From contig JAJFZO010000566.1 of NCBI GenBank assembly GCA_021397835.1, positions 1,116,001 to 1,180,000 on the forward strand: a stretch of DNA of 64,000 nucleotides, in the 5' to 3' direction. The stretch is from Moringa oleifera. Lineage: Eukaryota; Streptophyta; Magnoliopsida; Brassicales; Moringaceae. The notes under the pieces were generated by a model. That model worked only from the letters and a program-made list of their open reading frames with translations, did not search any database and was not told the DNA's origin. Positions 26,501-38,802 of this stretch are shown piece after piece; the stretch's first letter is position 1; each line of letters begins with the position of its first letter. A program made the translations under genes and the position numbers.

Positions 26501-26946
26501 TTCTTTCTTTCTTTTCTATTTTCTCCTTTTTTCTTTCTCTTTCTCACCTTCAGAGAAAAACCCACCATCTGATTAGGTAGGAGAAGAAGATACAAAGTGA
26601 AAATTCTTACTGTAATCTCTTGTTTAAAAGTGTACCTAAGTGCTTACTTATACATAATGACTTGGTAAATGTAAGAGAAGAAGCTTTTAATTAGTATTTT
26701 GTGGTGAGAAAATCTTGGGTGTAAGTACGATTGTGATTACTTGATTGTGGATGAAGATATAATAAAGAAATCTAGGGCATATGCGAAGGAAGTGATGGGC
26801 TATGCATAATGCAAGTGATTGGTGGGAGGGTTTCTGTGTGGAAACAGGAAGAAAGCAAGAGAAGAGAATATGAATAAAACTCCTTTTATTTTGTTTATTG
26901 TTTGTAAATACAATTAAAAATATATGATCTCTGCCTTTCTCTTAGC

Positions 26947-26954
26947 TATAAAAA
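26947..26954 (+). promoter_or_regulatory. Candidate TATA box of the MIR319 transcript
   Basis: TATAAAAA sits about 450 nt upstream of the hairpin and about 130 nt before a CT-rich stretch (27075-27120) of the kind common in plant 5' leaders. The position is inferred only. Confidence 0.4.
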
Positions 26955-27400
26955 GCCTTTCCTCCACTTACAGGTTCATAGGATGCTTTGCTCAGTTAGC
27001 CGGTGATTACTGCAAGCTCTCCCCCTCATTCTCTTCTGACCCTTTTTCGGAGATCTGCCCTTTGAACAGTCACTTTCTTCCTCTCTCTCTCTCTCTCTGT
27101 TTATTTATCTCTCTCTGCTTAGATCTCTTTCTTTGCCCACCTTTTCCAGCAGTTTCATCTCGTTGAATTGATGGTTTATCTCATGTTCTTGAGGTGCAGT
27201 TCTTCTCATCCTTCACCTGTGCTTTGGAAGGACTGGCTCGGGTGGCTGCTAGGGTTTCATGGGAGATGGTTCATCTTGACTTGCATCCATGCATCTATCT
27301 GCACTTAAAGAGCTCATAGAATTCCATATTCTGAGATGGTTCTACCAAATTTTCATCTCTTATTTTCTTTTTTCATCACTTGCAGATGATTAAACAGCTA

Positions 27401-27572
27401 AGAGAGCTTTCTTCAGTCCACTCATGGGTGGCAATAGGATTTAATTAGCTGCCGACTCATTCATCCAAATACTGAGTTATGGATCAGCAAGGGAAACCCA
27501 GTAAATGAGTGAATGATGCGGGAGACAAATTGGATCTTATGCTTCCTGTGCTTGGACTGAAGGGAGCTCCCT
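27401..27572 (+). ncRNA. MIR319: MIR319 precursor hairpin
   Basis: miR319 directs cleavage of TCP transcription-factor mRNAs and thereby controls leaf growth and shape. The mature 21-mer ttggactgaagggagctccc(t) is at 27552-27572 on the 3' arm, as in all MIR319 genes. The 5' arm begins agagagctttcttcagtcca at 27401 and pairs with it, apart from a mismatch at its third base and at the end and two G-U pairs. The long conserved upper stem is also present: ttaattagctgccgactcat on the 5' side and tgaatgatgcgggagacaaa on the 3' side, which the family keeps because it is processed from loop to base. The length of about 172 nt is typical. No protein-coding gene lies nearby, so it has its own transcription unit. 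Confidence 0.96.
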
Positions 27573-30500
27573 TTGCTTCTGCTTATGTCTCTCTTGGATC
27601 TGCTTTATTTTCTGTATATTTCCTTATGAATTCTCCTGAGTTGATGATATAGATAAAACCTTTGAGCTTATCCATTTGGGTTCATCATATATCCTTTTAT
27701 TCATCAACTTTTTGTGGTGATAATCTTGTTTGGTAACCTAGAAAGTAAGGTATATACATCTATCTCGAAGTTATGCATGTTCCTAGCCAGAGTACCCATT
27801 ATTTTATTCTAAATTTGCTGTATTATAATGTAATAATCATCTCCTTTGTCTCTCTTTCCCCTCCTGTTTGTTTTTAGAGAATTTCAACTTTTGTGTAGCT
27901 AAGAAAATACCATTTCAACTTTTGAGTGCTAAAGCTATGTCAACAGCCTTACATAATTAACTAATTTAGATTTGTTCTAGGGTTTCTTGAGCTGAGCTGC
28001 TGCTGTTCTTGTGAAAGCGATCACCCACTAAAGGCAAAGAGAGAGCTTGAGTGGACAAACTTACAAAGTTACGAGTTACGAGTTACAATCTCATCACGCT
28101 CATCGACAACACCACCTTCTTGGGTCTTGCTCATCTTGCAGAAATACAAGTTCCTAGACATCTCTCTCTCAGGATTGTGAAAGTACCAGAATGTCCCTTC
28201 TTGCAGCATTGAAGACATGTAATAGCAGAGATTGATGCAAGGGTTCATGGGTATATTCAATCCATCACGAAAGTCTACCAAGATTTATACGAATCAAGTT
28301 CCACTTCTTTTTGTAAGCAAAGTGTGTCTCTCGCTGTGTTAGATCTATGGGTTTTGGTTCTTTTGAGTATGGAAAAAGGAAGCAGTGTGATTCATGTTTT
28401 GATGCCTAGCCTTTTAGGTAGAGATCAGCCATGTCCTGTCCTTGTTTTCTTAGCTTTTGCTCCAATAACATCAATTCAGATCAAACTTTAGGAAAGTTAG
28501 ATAAGGTTATATGGATTTCTGATCTAAGTTATCTGACTTTCTTGACACAAGATCTTAGATTTTCTCCTCCTTTTCTCTCACTTTCCCTCACTTTCTCTCT
28601 CTCTTTCTCATGAATATATGTGAGATGATAACCCACAGAGATTGTCATGCTAAATGTTGTTAATAAAATAACATGGAAAACCAGAGTATCACTGAGTTTT
28701 GTATTGTCACTAACACAATATATTTAATCAAGCGAGAATACCCACTTTGACTCTTGTTTCTTTTTGGGTTCAAATGATCATATTATCTTATTCCAAATAA
28801 TCTTAGTTCATACACATTTCTAGTGGGAAAATTCCACTTATCCTAACCCCTTGATTGGAAGGCAAAAAAACTGTTTGGGAGGCAAGAAAACGAGCTAGTC
28901 TTGCAGCTCCATGAGCTGTGTAGATGAAACCCTAGAATATGAAAGAATAGTTTATACAGTGAAGTGGGTTCTCTATCTTTTTGTCTGTGTAGTATATTCA
29001 GATAAACTAAAAATGAGAAATCAGAAAAGTTAGGGTTCATCCTGTAGTGCTTCCATGGCTATGATGATTGAATGACAGGTGCCCACATTCAGGGGTTGCC
29101 CTTTTGCTAAAGAGAGCAAACAACTCCCCACCACAGATGATCCTTTACAAACCCTTTATAATATAAGTCCCTGCAATGCCTCCTTTTTATGCCTCTCTGG
29201 GCTCTCTCACACTATGCCTAATATGGATACAAGCTTTTCTTCTCTCTTTTCCTCCCACTTTTCAAAGTTCAACTATGGCTGTTTCTTCTGCCATGATTGA
29301 TCACTGCACCATCTTTAACAAACATTAGTGCCATTTCTTTCTTTTCCTTGTTGTTTCACAATTATAATTTTGATTGAATATTGCCATTTTTCCATCAATG
29401 CTCTAGTGGGTTTCAAGATTTGATTAAGACAAGAAAAATAAATGAAGGGTGATGATATTGATGCATAGTTCTTACAAAGATAAGATTATGAAGATTTTGA
29501 TTTTTTTTAATATTTATAAACTGATCACATTTTATTTACAATGACATTCATAAATTAAAAGAGTAACAGTTGGTTTGGTTTTTACGAATTATCGACTGTT
29601 GAAACATGAACATTTGATGCTGTTTTCTTGGGTAGTTTTCATATTTAATTATAAACTGATCATCTGTTTATTTCACAATCAATATTAAATAACAGTAGAA
29701 TATGATAAAAAGAATCATAAAATTTTAAATCTTCTATTAAATAATAATAACAAAAAAGATGTAGATGGTTTTATGAGTTTAATCTTACATTTTTCGTGTA
29801 GGACAAATAAGTAAAGATTTAAAGCTCAAAGCAAATAATATTTTATGCCAAGAAATTAATGATCACTTATAAAAATCACTGAAGATTAATTTTGATTTCA
29901 GGTTATGAAGAGCCAAGAAATGTACAAGTTTTTGATCTTGCTTTATTCTATGGGCCCTGCCTGTTCCAACTGAGTTGGAAAAGCTTTGATTTTAAATAAA
30001 GTGGATTAATTTCTTAATCACATCAGCTCGCTCAAAAATCATCCAAAAAAAAAAGATTATGAAATTAATTAATTAAATGTTCTAATGAAGGTGGTATTTG
30101 ACCCTTTTCTGAATATGATATGTAAAGAGAATATATCTTTTTAGTAGCATACTTGCATGATGTGACAATCACAAGATTTCTGTCATAATCAACGAAGTAA
30201 GAAACCTCTAATTAAACATGTTTAGTGGTGAAGAACGATTAGAGAATTAGAGATAGCCCACATTATTAAAGCTAAACCATCTTGTTCTGTGATAATATTA
30301 TTTAACCACTATAAGCCCATATTGAAAGTGGCAATTGTCAAATTTTCATATCTTGCATTCAAATACATGTGTAAATAGCACATGCATAAGCAAATTTATT
30401 ACAAATTATCTAAATAAATTTTATGGATCAAAATTTTTTAATGATCTTATGTACTGATTTTTTTAATATATATATATATATATCAAAATAAATTAATTAA

Positions 30501-30920
30501 ATTATCATGTCAAAATCCTTCTGTGAAGAGTCAGCCCTGGAGAGCTGCCATTTCAGAGAGTGGATACCTTCTTTTTGATGGAGGAACCCTCACCAAAAGC
30601 ATCAGAGGGAACAATGAATCTTTAGAAATCATAGAAAGGGTGACATGAAAAGATACGGCCATCATCTTCCTAAACCAATTAAATAACATAAAATGAATAA
30701 AGATTTAGATTAGAATGCTATGTCACTTTCAAATTCTGATTATAAGTCGCTTTCATAAGGTTTTCTTGGAAAGTGAAATGTAACTTTGAAACAGATATAG
30801 CATATATGTGTGAGAATGTGAGGAAAATGAAAGGGATCAGGTACTGCTCCTTTCTGACTGAATTTAGCCGCAGAAAAGGGTGAAGTGCTACAGAGAGCTA
30901 GCTCTTGACCCGAAGGAAAA
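27573..30920. other. Non-coding region downstream of MIR319
   Basis: The first few hundred bases are likely the rest of the primary miRNA transcript. An open frame at 28069-28281 (-) has ordinary codon content but no recognisable family and is not called. 29400-30600 is AT-rich with nothing to report. Confidence 0.55.
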
Positions 30921-32647
30921 ATGGTTGAATTGTTTGAAGTCGGGCCATGTGAAGATGGACACCAGATGGGATTCTTGATAGGTCAGAGGTTCTCTGATCC
31001 GATACCAAGCAGGTTGGCTAGAGACCTCATTCTTCAGAACCAGCTTCTCCCCTTTGCGCAAGCTCACCATGGGCCACCCTTCATTGCATCACTCAGGAGA
31101 ATAGCTGAAAGAAATTCCCAAGATACTGGGATGAAACTTCTGGGCACTGCAGAAGGAAGTGGCGTGCCTGTTCTTGATGTAATGATCATGATTCGGGTCT
31201 AGCAAAATGATTAATTCATAGCCTGTATATGTTACTAATGTCGCAGCTGTTCACTTGCAGATAATACTTATCAACTTCAGGAAGGAGATTCTACAATTCT
31301 TAACAAAGACAGGAGTACCTTTGGATGTGGATTCCTTGCATGACTACTCCGATGTTCTCGTTGTCAGTGACTCCATGGCCGTTGCAGCACACAAAGAGGA
31401 TGGCAACGTTGCTCTGGTTGGGCACAAGCATATATCAATTCAATGAACTCTGCTTCTGTTGTCACTATGCAGGGACCTGCAAACCCAATGCAGCGGTTCT
31501 TCATAGCTTATTCTGTTTGCTTGGGACTTGCAGCTATCTGATCAAAGCAACTCTGTCAAATGGATTAGTGTTCACTGCTTACACATACGCAGAGGAGCTT
31601 CCCAGCTGTGATTTGGGTTTAACAATCAAGGACTGGTAAATGTTCTTATCAATCTTGAAAGAGGTTCCAGTTTTACCTGAAAATTGCAGAAAGGCATTCA
31701 AGACTTCTCCGAGGTTAATATTCAGGCATTCATACTGAATTCAATACGCCTGGCTGTAGATGAGTTGAAGCTGGTGCCATTGGCCAGAACCTTATCACTC
31801 GAGACCTACTTGAAGTAACAAGCATAGACGATGCATTAACTGTAAGACTAAGTAGTGTTTCCATTCTGTTTCAGCATACCAGTTGTTTCTTCATGGTTTT
31901 CAGAGCTTGGATTCTTCTCAGAGAATATTTGCATCAGATGTTTTCTGTGGGGCGTAGCTACAATTTAATTCATTGGAAGAAATGGAAGATATTGAACGTT
32001 GAAACAGCATCAAGAAGCCGGGTTTCAGTTCATGAAGTTGGGGTAACACCATTTTTCCATGCAAATGTGTTTCCCCATCTTCAGGTTCCACAGGTAAGTA
32101 ATAAAGTATGCTGAAACAGGAGGCTCATCAAAGCAGAAGCTACCACACCAACACTCTTAATGAAGTTCATTCCGCTCAAAGAGAATTGTGGTTTGGTAGC
32201 TTCTACAACAGAGGCAGATTCATCTTATAATGAAAGACAGAATTATCAAGAAGTTGGATTAATCAGTCCCATTATGATAAAACAGTAAAACTACAGTTGT
32301 GTTGACGGTACATGGTGAACACTCAATAAGCAGGCAAAAAAGAGCAGCTATGCTACTGAAGGGATAAAAAGACGATTTCATGTCACTCCTTGGAGATACT
32401 GAAGATGCAAAATATCCCATCCGCTCAACAGGTAATTTTGCCGTGACTTGCTACTTCTCTTTCAAAGCTCACATGGTTACTCTTATTGGCTTTGTTTTCT
32501 TCAGGTCCAACACTTTACACGCTATGCATAGCTGTGGTAGATTTGGATGAACAAAAACTCACCATAATTGAAGGGAATCCAAGAAAGAAACGAGTGGCTC
32601 ATGTCTTTTCCATGTCTTCAGTTAACCACAAAAAGATCTCTTTTTGA
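30921..32647 (+). pseudogene. Peptidase C45 / acyl-CoA:6-APA acyltransferase-like pseudogene
   Basis: Plant members of this N-terminal nucleophile hydrolase family are poorly characterised. Exon 1 (30921-31178) reads VELFEVGPCEDGHQMGF, IGQRFSDPI and LLGTAEGSGVPVLD; an 82-nt intron ends TTGCAG; exon 2 from 31261 reads ILINFRKEIL and YSDVLVVSDSMAVAAHKEDG. Later exons show YLIKATLSNGL, TAYTYAEELPSC (from 31534), GAIGQNLITRDLLEVTSIDDA (in part, near 31775), ILNVETASRSRVSVHEVG, HANVFPHLQ (31893-32093), SISRQKRAAML (near 32315) and LYTLC, IIEGNPRKK, HVFSMSS (from 32505). Damage: exon 2 has no normal donor after VGH, frameshifts near 31608 and 31765, a TAA inside the segment near 32364. As I recall the family, the motif at the nucleophile is DCSD; here it is YSD, so the catalytic Cys seems lost. 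Its 3' end lies 26 bp from the VOC gene, tail to tail. Confidence 0.82.
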
Positions 32648-32672
32648 CAGCCTGTAATCAGAGTTTTGGGTG

Positions 32673-34365
32673 CTATGCAGGTTCATAGAGGCCCAGCATG
32701 TGCCCATCAATGCATCGTATGGCTGCAACCTGATCAGAAGCAAAATGGCATAAGATTCAGATCGTTCAACAAGGCTTCAAGGAAAACTTGCAATCAACTT
32801 GTACAGGAAGTGGAGGTTTACTACCTTCCCATGGATCTCATACTTGATGGGACCGTCTAGTTCTGCTCCTAATGCTATTAATTTTGTCACTGTACCGTTG
32901 ATGTCGGCCACTGTGAATGATAGCATAGAAGAGTACCCTTTCTGCATGACATGATCACTGTAAAACTGGGTCAGAAGCTGGTACATCCAATTGGAATTAG
33001 AGATCAGAGGCATGTACCTTTAAAAATTAAGATATATGATACCATTTTGGCTGCATATCAAAACTATTTGCAACCCAGTTAGCCATATGCAAAAACTAAA
33101 TTAATTCTTCATAAAGTTGAATTGGCTTAAAAATAACAGCATAACTTCAGCACAAATACAACAAATCATTGCCAACTACCCAGGCATTTCACACCATCTG
33201 AGCTGCTTAGGACAAATCCAGCATAAAAGCATCAGAAAAATACATCATCAAGCCTGTCTTTGGAGACAACATTAAAGAGCACATACTTTCCCTTCATTAA
33301 GGTCCAGAGACCACATCTTGCAGGCACCTTTTCCAAGCTTTGCAGCTGATGCAATTTCGTTAGAATGCACTAAAGGATTTCATTGTCCATAGCATTTTGC
33401 TAAAGTACATTTCTAGTCCTATACTGTTAACAGACAAAACAAGTTACTTAAAGTTTGGATCAGATACTTCTATCTGTTTTCATATCACTTATTTAAAATT
33501 TAGTGACCTATACCCGTCTCCACTCATCAGATTCTTATACCCACCATCCACCTCTTTTCCTACTTGTAAACAAGAATCCCTTCGGATAATCCATACCATA
33601 CCCAGTTAATTTTCCATATAAAATCATATGAATAATAAAGAATAAAAAATAAGAAATATCCACCAACACATGGTTACAAATGTCTGAAAATATATAGTAC
33701 ATAAGAGAAGCACACAAAACATATAAAAATGTAAAAAAGCATATCTCTATAAATATACTAGACATCCATAGTACACCTGACCTGGTATTTAATCTTCATA
33801 ATCATATCTCTGTCAAATATATGGATTAAATCATCCCAATATCACTTGGCTTGGGGCATCCAGGTTAGCATAAGATAAGTGTAATGATGAATTATGACGC
33901 AACAAGATTCTTCATGGGTCAATGCATAAACAGAAGACTGGAGATTCAATGCATGCAAACAAGCACGGAGACAGTAAGAAAACAGGTTTCCAAAATCAAG
34001 ACTTTGATGGGTCCTTAACAAAGATGGATCCCTCGAAAACCCGAAAGTACTTTGTCTCAGATGAACAACAAAGTGTTCCAAATCGAATGGAACCAAAACC
34101 TATAACTATCAATTGGAGACTAAATGGTAATATGGTTCTCATAGGCAAATAATCAAACAGAAGCAAGGCATTGAAGAGATAAGAGAAGAAAGAGTAATCA
34201 CTCCGGAGATTGCATGAGAGCGAGCTTGAGAGGACCCGATTGGAGTTCGGCCCAGCGAAGAGTGCAGACGTTGAGAGTAAAGTCGAGTCCTTGCGAGTAA
34301 AAACGAGCAGCTTTCGGCACGTCCTTATGTAGCTGCAGTATCCACCTAAACGACGCCGCTGCCAT
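32673..34365 (-). CDS. Small glyoxalase/VOC-fold protein, three exons
   Basis: The vicinal-oxygen-chelate fold serves glyoxalase I, dioxygenases and bleomycin-resistance proteins; the substrate of this plant group is not known to me. Exons (minus strand): 34365-34202, 32957-32825 and 32729-32673, joined with donors GTGATT and GTAGTA and acceptors TTTTACAG and CTGATCAG. Together they make 354 nt, 117 aa and a stop, with frame kept at both junctions. Exon 1 reads ASFRWILQLHKDVPKAARFY, CTLRWAELQSGPLKLALMQS; exon 2 YSSMLSFTVADINGTV, ALGAELDGPIKYEIHGK; exon 3 CIDGHMLGLYEPA. These are the usual paired beta-alpha-beta units. No organelle signal is obvious, so it is likely cytosolic. Intron 1 is 1.24 kb. 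A (GA)n run lies about 90 nt upstream of the start, in the likely 5' leader. It resembles Arabidopsis At1g64185 and has the same neighbour. Confidence 0.88.
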
Positions 34366-34445
34366 CTCCTCTTTCCGCTTCCCTTCAATACCTCATTCAC
34401 TTCTCTCCCCAAGATCAATTGTTCCTCTGTGTGAGCGTGTACGAG

Positions 34446-34451
<6 letters not shown>

Positions 34452-34484
<33 letters not shown>
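34452..34484. repeat. (GA)n microsatellite in the VOC gene leader
   Basis: About 16 GA units; on the coding strand of the VOC gene this is a CT run some 90-120 nt before the start codon. Confidence 0.92.
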
Positions 34485-34487
<3 letters not shown>

Positions 34488-34946
34488 AGAGGAAAACCAG
34501 GAAGCCATGAGCCTAAGTTAGTTTGACAAAGCACCAAAACGACGCCGTTCTAGACGGAAGACTAAGCCCAGCCCAGATTGTCATGCTTTCATGTCCAAGA
34601 AAGATCAATGATTCAGAAACATCATTTGCCAATACAACCTGTGTAGGTTGTAATTCAAGAAAGGAAAAGAAAAGCTCAAATGTTACAGGATGCTCATTTT
34701 CTTCAAAATTGTCGTTGGGTCTTGAAATTCATCTGATTTTGCAGCTATGTAAGATATTACAACAATATACAGACTTTAAACTGTAGACCAGAGATGAAGA
34801 TAGGATTGCAGGGAAGCCTGCACATCCAGAGAGGTATGCAGCCAGTATTCAGATAACACAACTTAGTGACAGCAAGGAAGGCAAGATGCAACAAATCCAT
34901 GAGCTTGACAGGAGAATGTTCTTCATTCTTTAAATTGATTGGTTGT

Positions 34947-37900
34947 TCAAGAAAATGAGCCTTTGAAAACTTTCATGCGGGAGCGTTGCCCTTTCGTCCT
35001 TGCTTCGAGAAGCTTGGCCTTCAAAGTATTGTCCTTCAACCCTGGAGGTAATTTTGTAGATGACTCAGATATGTCAAGATCTGGGGTCATGATCTTAGAC
35101 ATCCACTGCCGTACAGGGCTAGCTTGATTCCTCCGTGCGGGGAAACTGCTAGAACCCTCACCATACTCATTCTCAGGATGTGTGTTCCCACCTTCTGACA
35201 ACAATAAATGATTCCGTATCATGTTCTCCATCACGTAATTTGAGTTACCATGAATGTTGTCAAGTTTATTCTTCCTTTCATGACTGCCCTCTTCAGTGGC
35301 CTCCAGATTATCAGATCTTCTGGAAATGCTTATTTCACCTGGGTTCCCCTGACCAGTGTTCCCCTGTTCCTTATCCACCACCTGGGACTTTTTATTTCCA
35401 TTACACGACATTGCCCAAGCCATCTGCTCTTCAAACCTAACTTGCAAGCTGGATGGACTTCGGCCTTTTGTCTTTTCATGAGACATAGGCTTTTTGTTTG
35501 CATTATAAGATTTCACAGTCTCATCCACAGGACCATCTACATCTTCATCTTCATGAGACTTTAGGTCACCACCAGTAGGTTTTTGAAGCTCAAAACAATT
35601 TGAATCACTGCCTGCAGAATCATCTTCATCGCCCACATCTTGAGGTGCACTCACAGCATCATTAAGAGGGACAGATTCTAGTGAATTGCGACGATCCCTT
35701 GGCAACAGATAATCAGTGCCCTTAGAATTAACCCTTCTCTTCTCTTGAAGGAAGGTCTCTATTTCAAATCCTAATTTGTCTACAATTGAGTCGTTCTCAA
35801 CAAAACCAGACTCAGCTTCTTCCAGCTTCATTTGCATCCTTTCATCAAGCCAGGATTCAGATATATGGAGAATCAAGCGATCATGATCAGCCCTTCCAGC
35901 CCATTCCTTGTCTGATTTCTGTTTCAGGGCATGAACCTCCTGCTCATAGTCTTTTATTTCTTTGGCAAACTCATCGCAGAGGTCTTCCAACAGCTTCCTT
36001 GATTTTCTCTCTCTTTCCAGATCTTTCAGAGCATTAGAAAGAGAAGATTTCACCTCAGAGAGCTCCCGAGCTAACTTCCTGTGTAGGCTCTCTGATCGTT
36101 TTCTTAACTTCCTCTCATCTTCTAACTCTTCCCTCACAGATTGTACAGCAGCATGGACCCTGTCATGCTCCTTAGTCTTCCTCACTGCTTTATCTTCTGC
36201 AATCTGCTTCATCAAATCATCTATTTCATGTCGATCAGCTTGCTGGTCTCGAAGCAGCTCTTTAATTCTCACACGGGCATGGTCTAGCTCCGTTTTCAAT
36301 GCTTTTATTAACGAGATGTTAGATGCGTGCTGTTCTTCCAGACTCCAGATTCGATTTAATACTTTTAGCAGCTCTGTAGATGTTTTAAGGTTGTAATGTG
36401 ACCCACCAACCCTTCCCCTGAAGTCCAAAGAACTGGTAGGAGTAATTGCAGGGTTGTAAGGTGCCACCTGCTAAGAAAACACATGAAACTGTAAGGTCTC
36501 ATCAGGCAAGAGAGTTATTACTGCAGATGGGATGAAAAGACAACAGCAAGACTAAAATCCTATTAGGAATGCATTTCAACTTGTCAAGCACAACAAAGGC
36601 AATAATGCTGTCTGAGAAGCAAGTTTGATTACATATTACAAGAAAGATCACCAAAATTGTAAGCTTCCACAGACAATCATTCTATTTTACCAAGGATTCC
36701 TACACCAGCCTGATGATCAGAAATCTAGTGGAAATTCTCGTATCCGATAGGTTTTCTTTCTCCGATCAAAATCTACTATGGTGCATCGACGATGAAAATG
36801 GAACTTCTCCATATCCACTATATAGTTCTCAAGAGCACAATTCTTCATCATCCACAGGATCATTTTGACAATAAATAATTACACAAAAGATGAAGAATAA
36901 AAGATGAATTCAAGTAAGAATGTTCATGCAATCTACACATCTGATCATAGTGCCTCAATTCAATGCAGCATTGATTACAATCATTGTCACACACTCAAAC
37001 TAGATTCTATTGAAGAACCAGCTCTAGTTAGAACAAATTTTTCTCAGAAGAGAAAACTCTAATTTCATCGCCTCAAAGACATTACCATTCCAGTTTCTGA
37101 AGCATTTTTCAAGGAACTACAGGAAGAAATAAGAAGAGAAAAATTTAAAACAACAGAAAACAATGGTTACCTCCATTGAACTACCATAACTAGCAGGAGA
37201 AACAGGCTGCAGGGCATGATTACTTCTATCAATTGATCGATGATGTTGCATCAGAGATTGAGCAATATGCCTCCTCAAGCTACTCGCACTCTCTGGCTGA
37301 GAAATAACGAGAAGGCTAATGTCAGAAGAGAAATTATAATGTTTAAATTCCATCCTTATGAAAATAGTGAAACAAACCATACGAAAGCCCACAAAAAAAA
37401 CAAACGTCAGGTTAACTAAGTTTACTCATAAGGGTATCAACCGAAGAAATTCCCATTGTTCAATGTAACCATTCAACTGCTTAGCCAAGCAAGAAAGCAA
37501 GTACCACTTCTTAAAATTTCAAATTTTTAACATAATGTTAAATGAAGTTAGCAGCCAGCACCGTTCTGAATTGTATAACATATTCAAGAGACTAACAACA
37601 GTAGAGTTCGTCACCAATGAATCAATGATTGATATCATATTTCCATTGAGTATCCTTTCTTACTTGGTTAACGAAATAATCTAATAGACAAAAGACTCAA
37701 ATTCACACAGTGAACATATTAGTATTGAACACAAGACAGCAGATAAATTGGACCACCAGATAAATATGATCAATTAAACAATAAGGACAATCTAAAACGA
37801 ATTCAATGTGGAGAATATCAGATTAATTCATTACGGAAAGAAGAAATAGCAATAACCCCTTAAGTGTGAAGAATGATTCTCACTGACATAGTTTTATTTG

Positions 37901-38802
37901 CATTCTATTTTGGGATAAGTAACATGCTAATCTCAACATGGAATATACTTCAGGGATCTCGGGAACTAGTCAAAACTTGCTTGAAGGCAGTTTCTTTCCT
38001 TTTCAGAACATACACAGAAATCAACAACCAAAGTTTGATATTCATAGGCAAGCAGCTCCAGACCAAAACCCAAAATTCCATGAATTGTAAATGAGGACTA
38101 ATTAGGCCAGACCATAGAAATGGATGATAAAAATTATTCCCATAAACATCACTCATCCAAGCATGGTCCTCCCCATACGAAAGGAAAATATAAGCAAATA
38201 TTATGACAGCCAAATCCCTAATCAGTCACCATCCATCACACAATCAAAAAGAAAAACAGAAACAAAATTCTAAAACACACCCAAAATCACAGAACTGTTC
38301 AATACCCACAACAGAAACCTCCAAAAACTAACATACCTTTCATGCGCAGATACACAACAGCTATGAAGACACAGCCATCTAAGCAGATAACAAGAAGCAG
38401 ATGTACCTGATCAGGGGAACTGGGGCAAGGATCAGCTAGAAAGTGAGAGACGTCAAGAGCCTTGTCTTTAAAAATCTGATGCTTCTGTTGATGCCGGCGG
38501 CGAGCAAGTTTAGAATCAGCCGAAGGACCAGAGTTACCGTGAACACCCCGGTGCATTTTCGTGAGGGGAAGGTTGTAGTGATGAAACTCCCAGAGAGCAG
38601 CAGCTAGTTTTCTAGCAGAAACAGAGGCAGCGTGGTCCTTAGCGACGCTATGATGCGCGGAAGGAGGAGGGTATAGTCTCCAAGAGGGCAGTGGAGTACA
38701 AGGGCCCGCCCTTTTCCCTACCAATAACCCTCTTCTCAACTTTTCTCCCAAATTTTCCTCCTTTTCTGCTCCCTCTCCTCCACTTTTTGCCTCCCTTTTC
38801 AT
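34947..38802 (-). CDS. Plant coiled-coil protein, At5g41620/At1g64180 type, three exons
   Basis: This family of large coiled-coil proteins is plant-specific and related to BRANCHLESS TRICHOMES; its role is largely unknown. Exons (minus strand): 38802-38407 (396 nt), 37296-37171 (126 nt) and 36467-34947 (1521 nt), with donors GTACAT and GTAACC and acceptors TTTCTCAG and TTAGCAG. All junctions keep phase 0, giving 680 aa. Exon 1 has a basic, Pro-rich start (PSWRLYPPP, SARKLAAALWEFHHY, DVSHFLADPCP); exon 2 has SASSLRRHIAQSLMQHHRSI; exon 3 has a long coiled coil, roughly residues 200-370 (LLKVLNRIWSLEEQHASN, LARELSEVKSSLSNALKDLE, LLEDLCDEFAKEIKDYE), then acidic and Ser-rich linker sequence and a conserved tail KLLEARTKGQRSRMK. 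No membrane segment is seen. It is divergent from the CHX genes to its right and 580 bp downstream is the VOC gene on the same strand. Confidence 0.9.

Larger units (their letters stand above)
15641..27400. other. Gene-poor AT-rich region with repeats
   Basis: No protein gene could be supported in nearly 12 kb. Apart from the listed repeats, 21120-21780, 22000-22600 and 23320-23900 are less AT-biased and could hold transcripts. Their short open frames (a Lys/Arg-rich one at 21139-21387, others at 22339-22602 and 23319-23627) match no family known to me. The last kilobase is the likely MIR319 promoter and primary transcript. Confidence 0.6.

Noticed and set aside
28069..28281. Open frame of 70 codons (-) with gene-like composition
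   Set aside because: Segments such as MSRNLYFCKMSK look coding, but I recognise no family, no splice partners or promoter are visible, and it may be part of the MIR319 downstream transcript region.
33996..34508. 170-codon open frame (-) starting with a Ser/Leu run
   Set aside because: The run comes from the (GA)n microsatellite; the real VOC exon 1 overlaps in another frame with clear family residues and clean splice sites.
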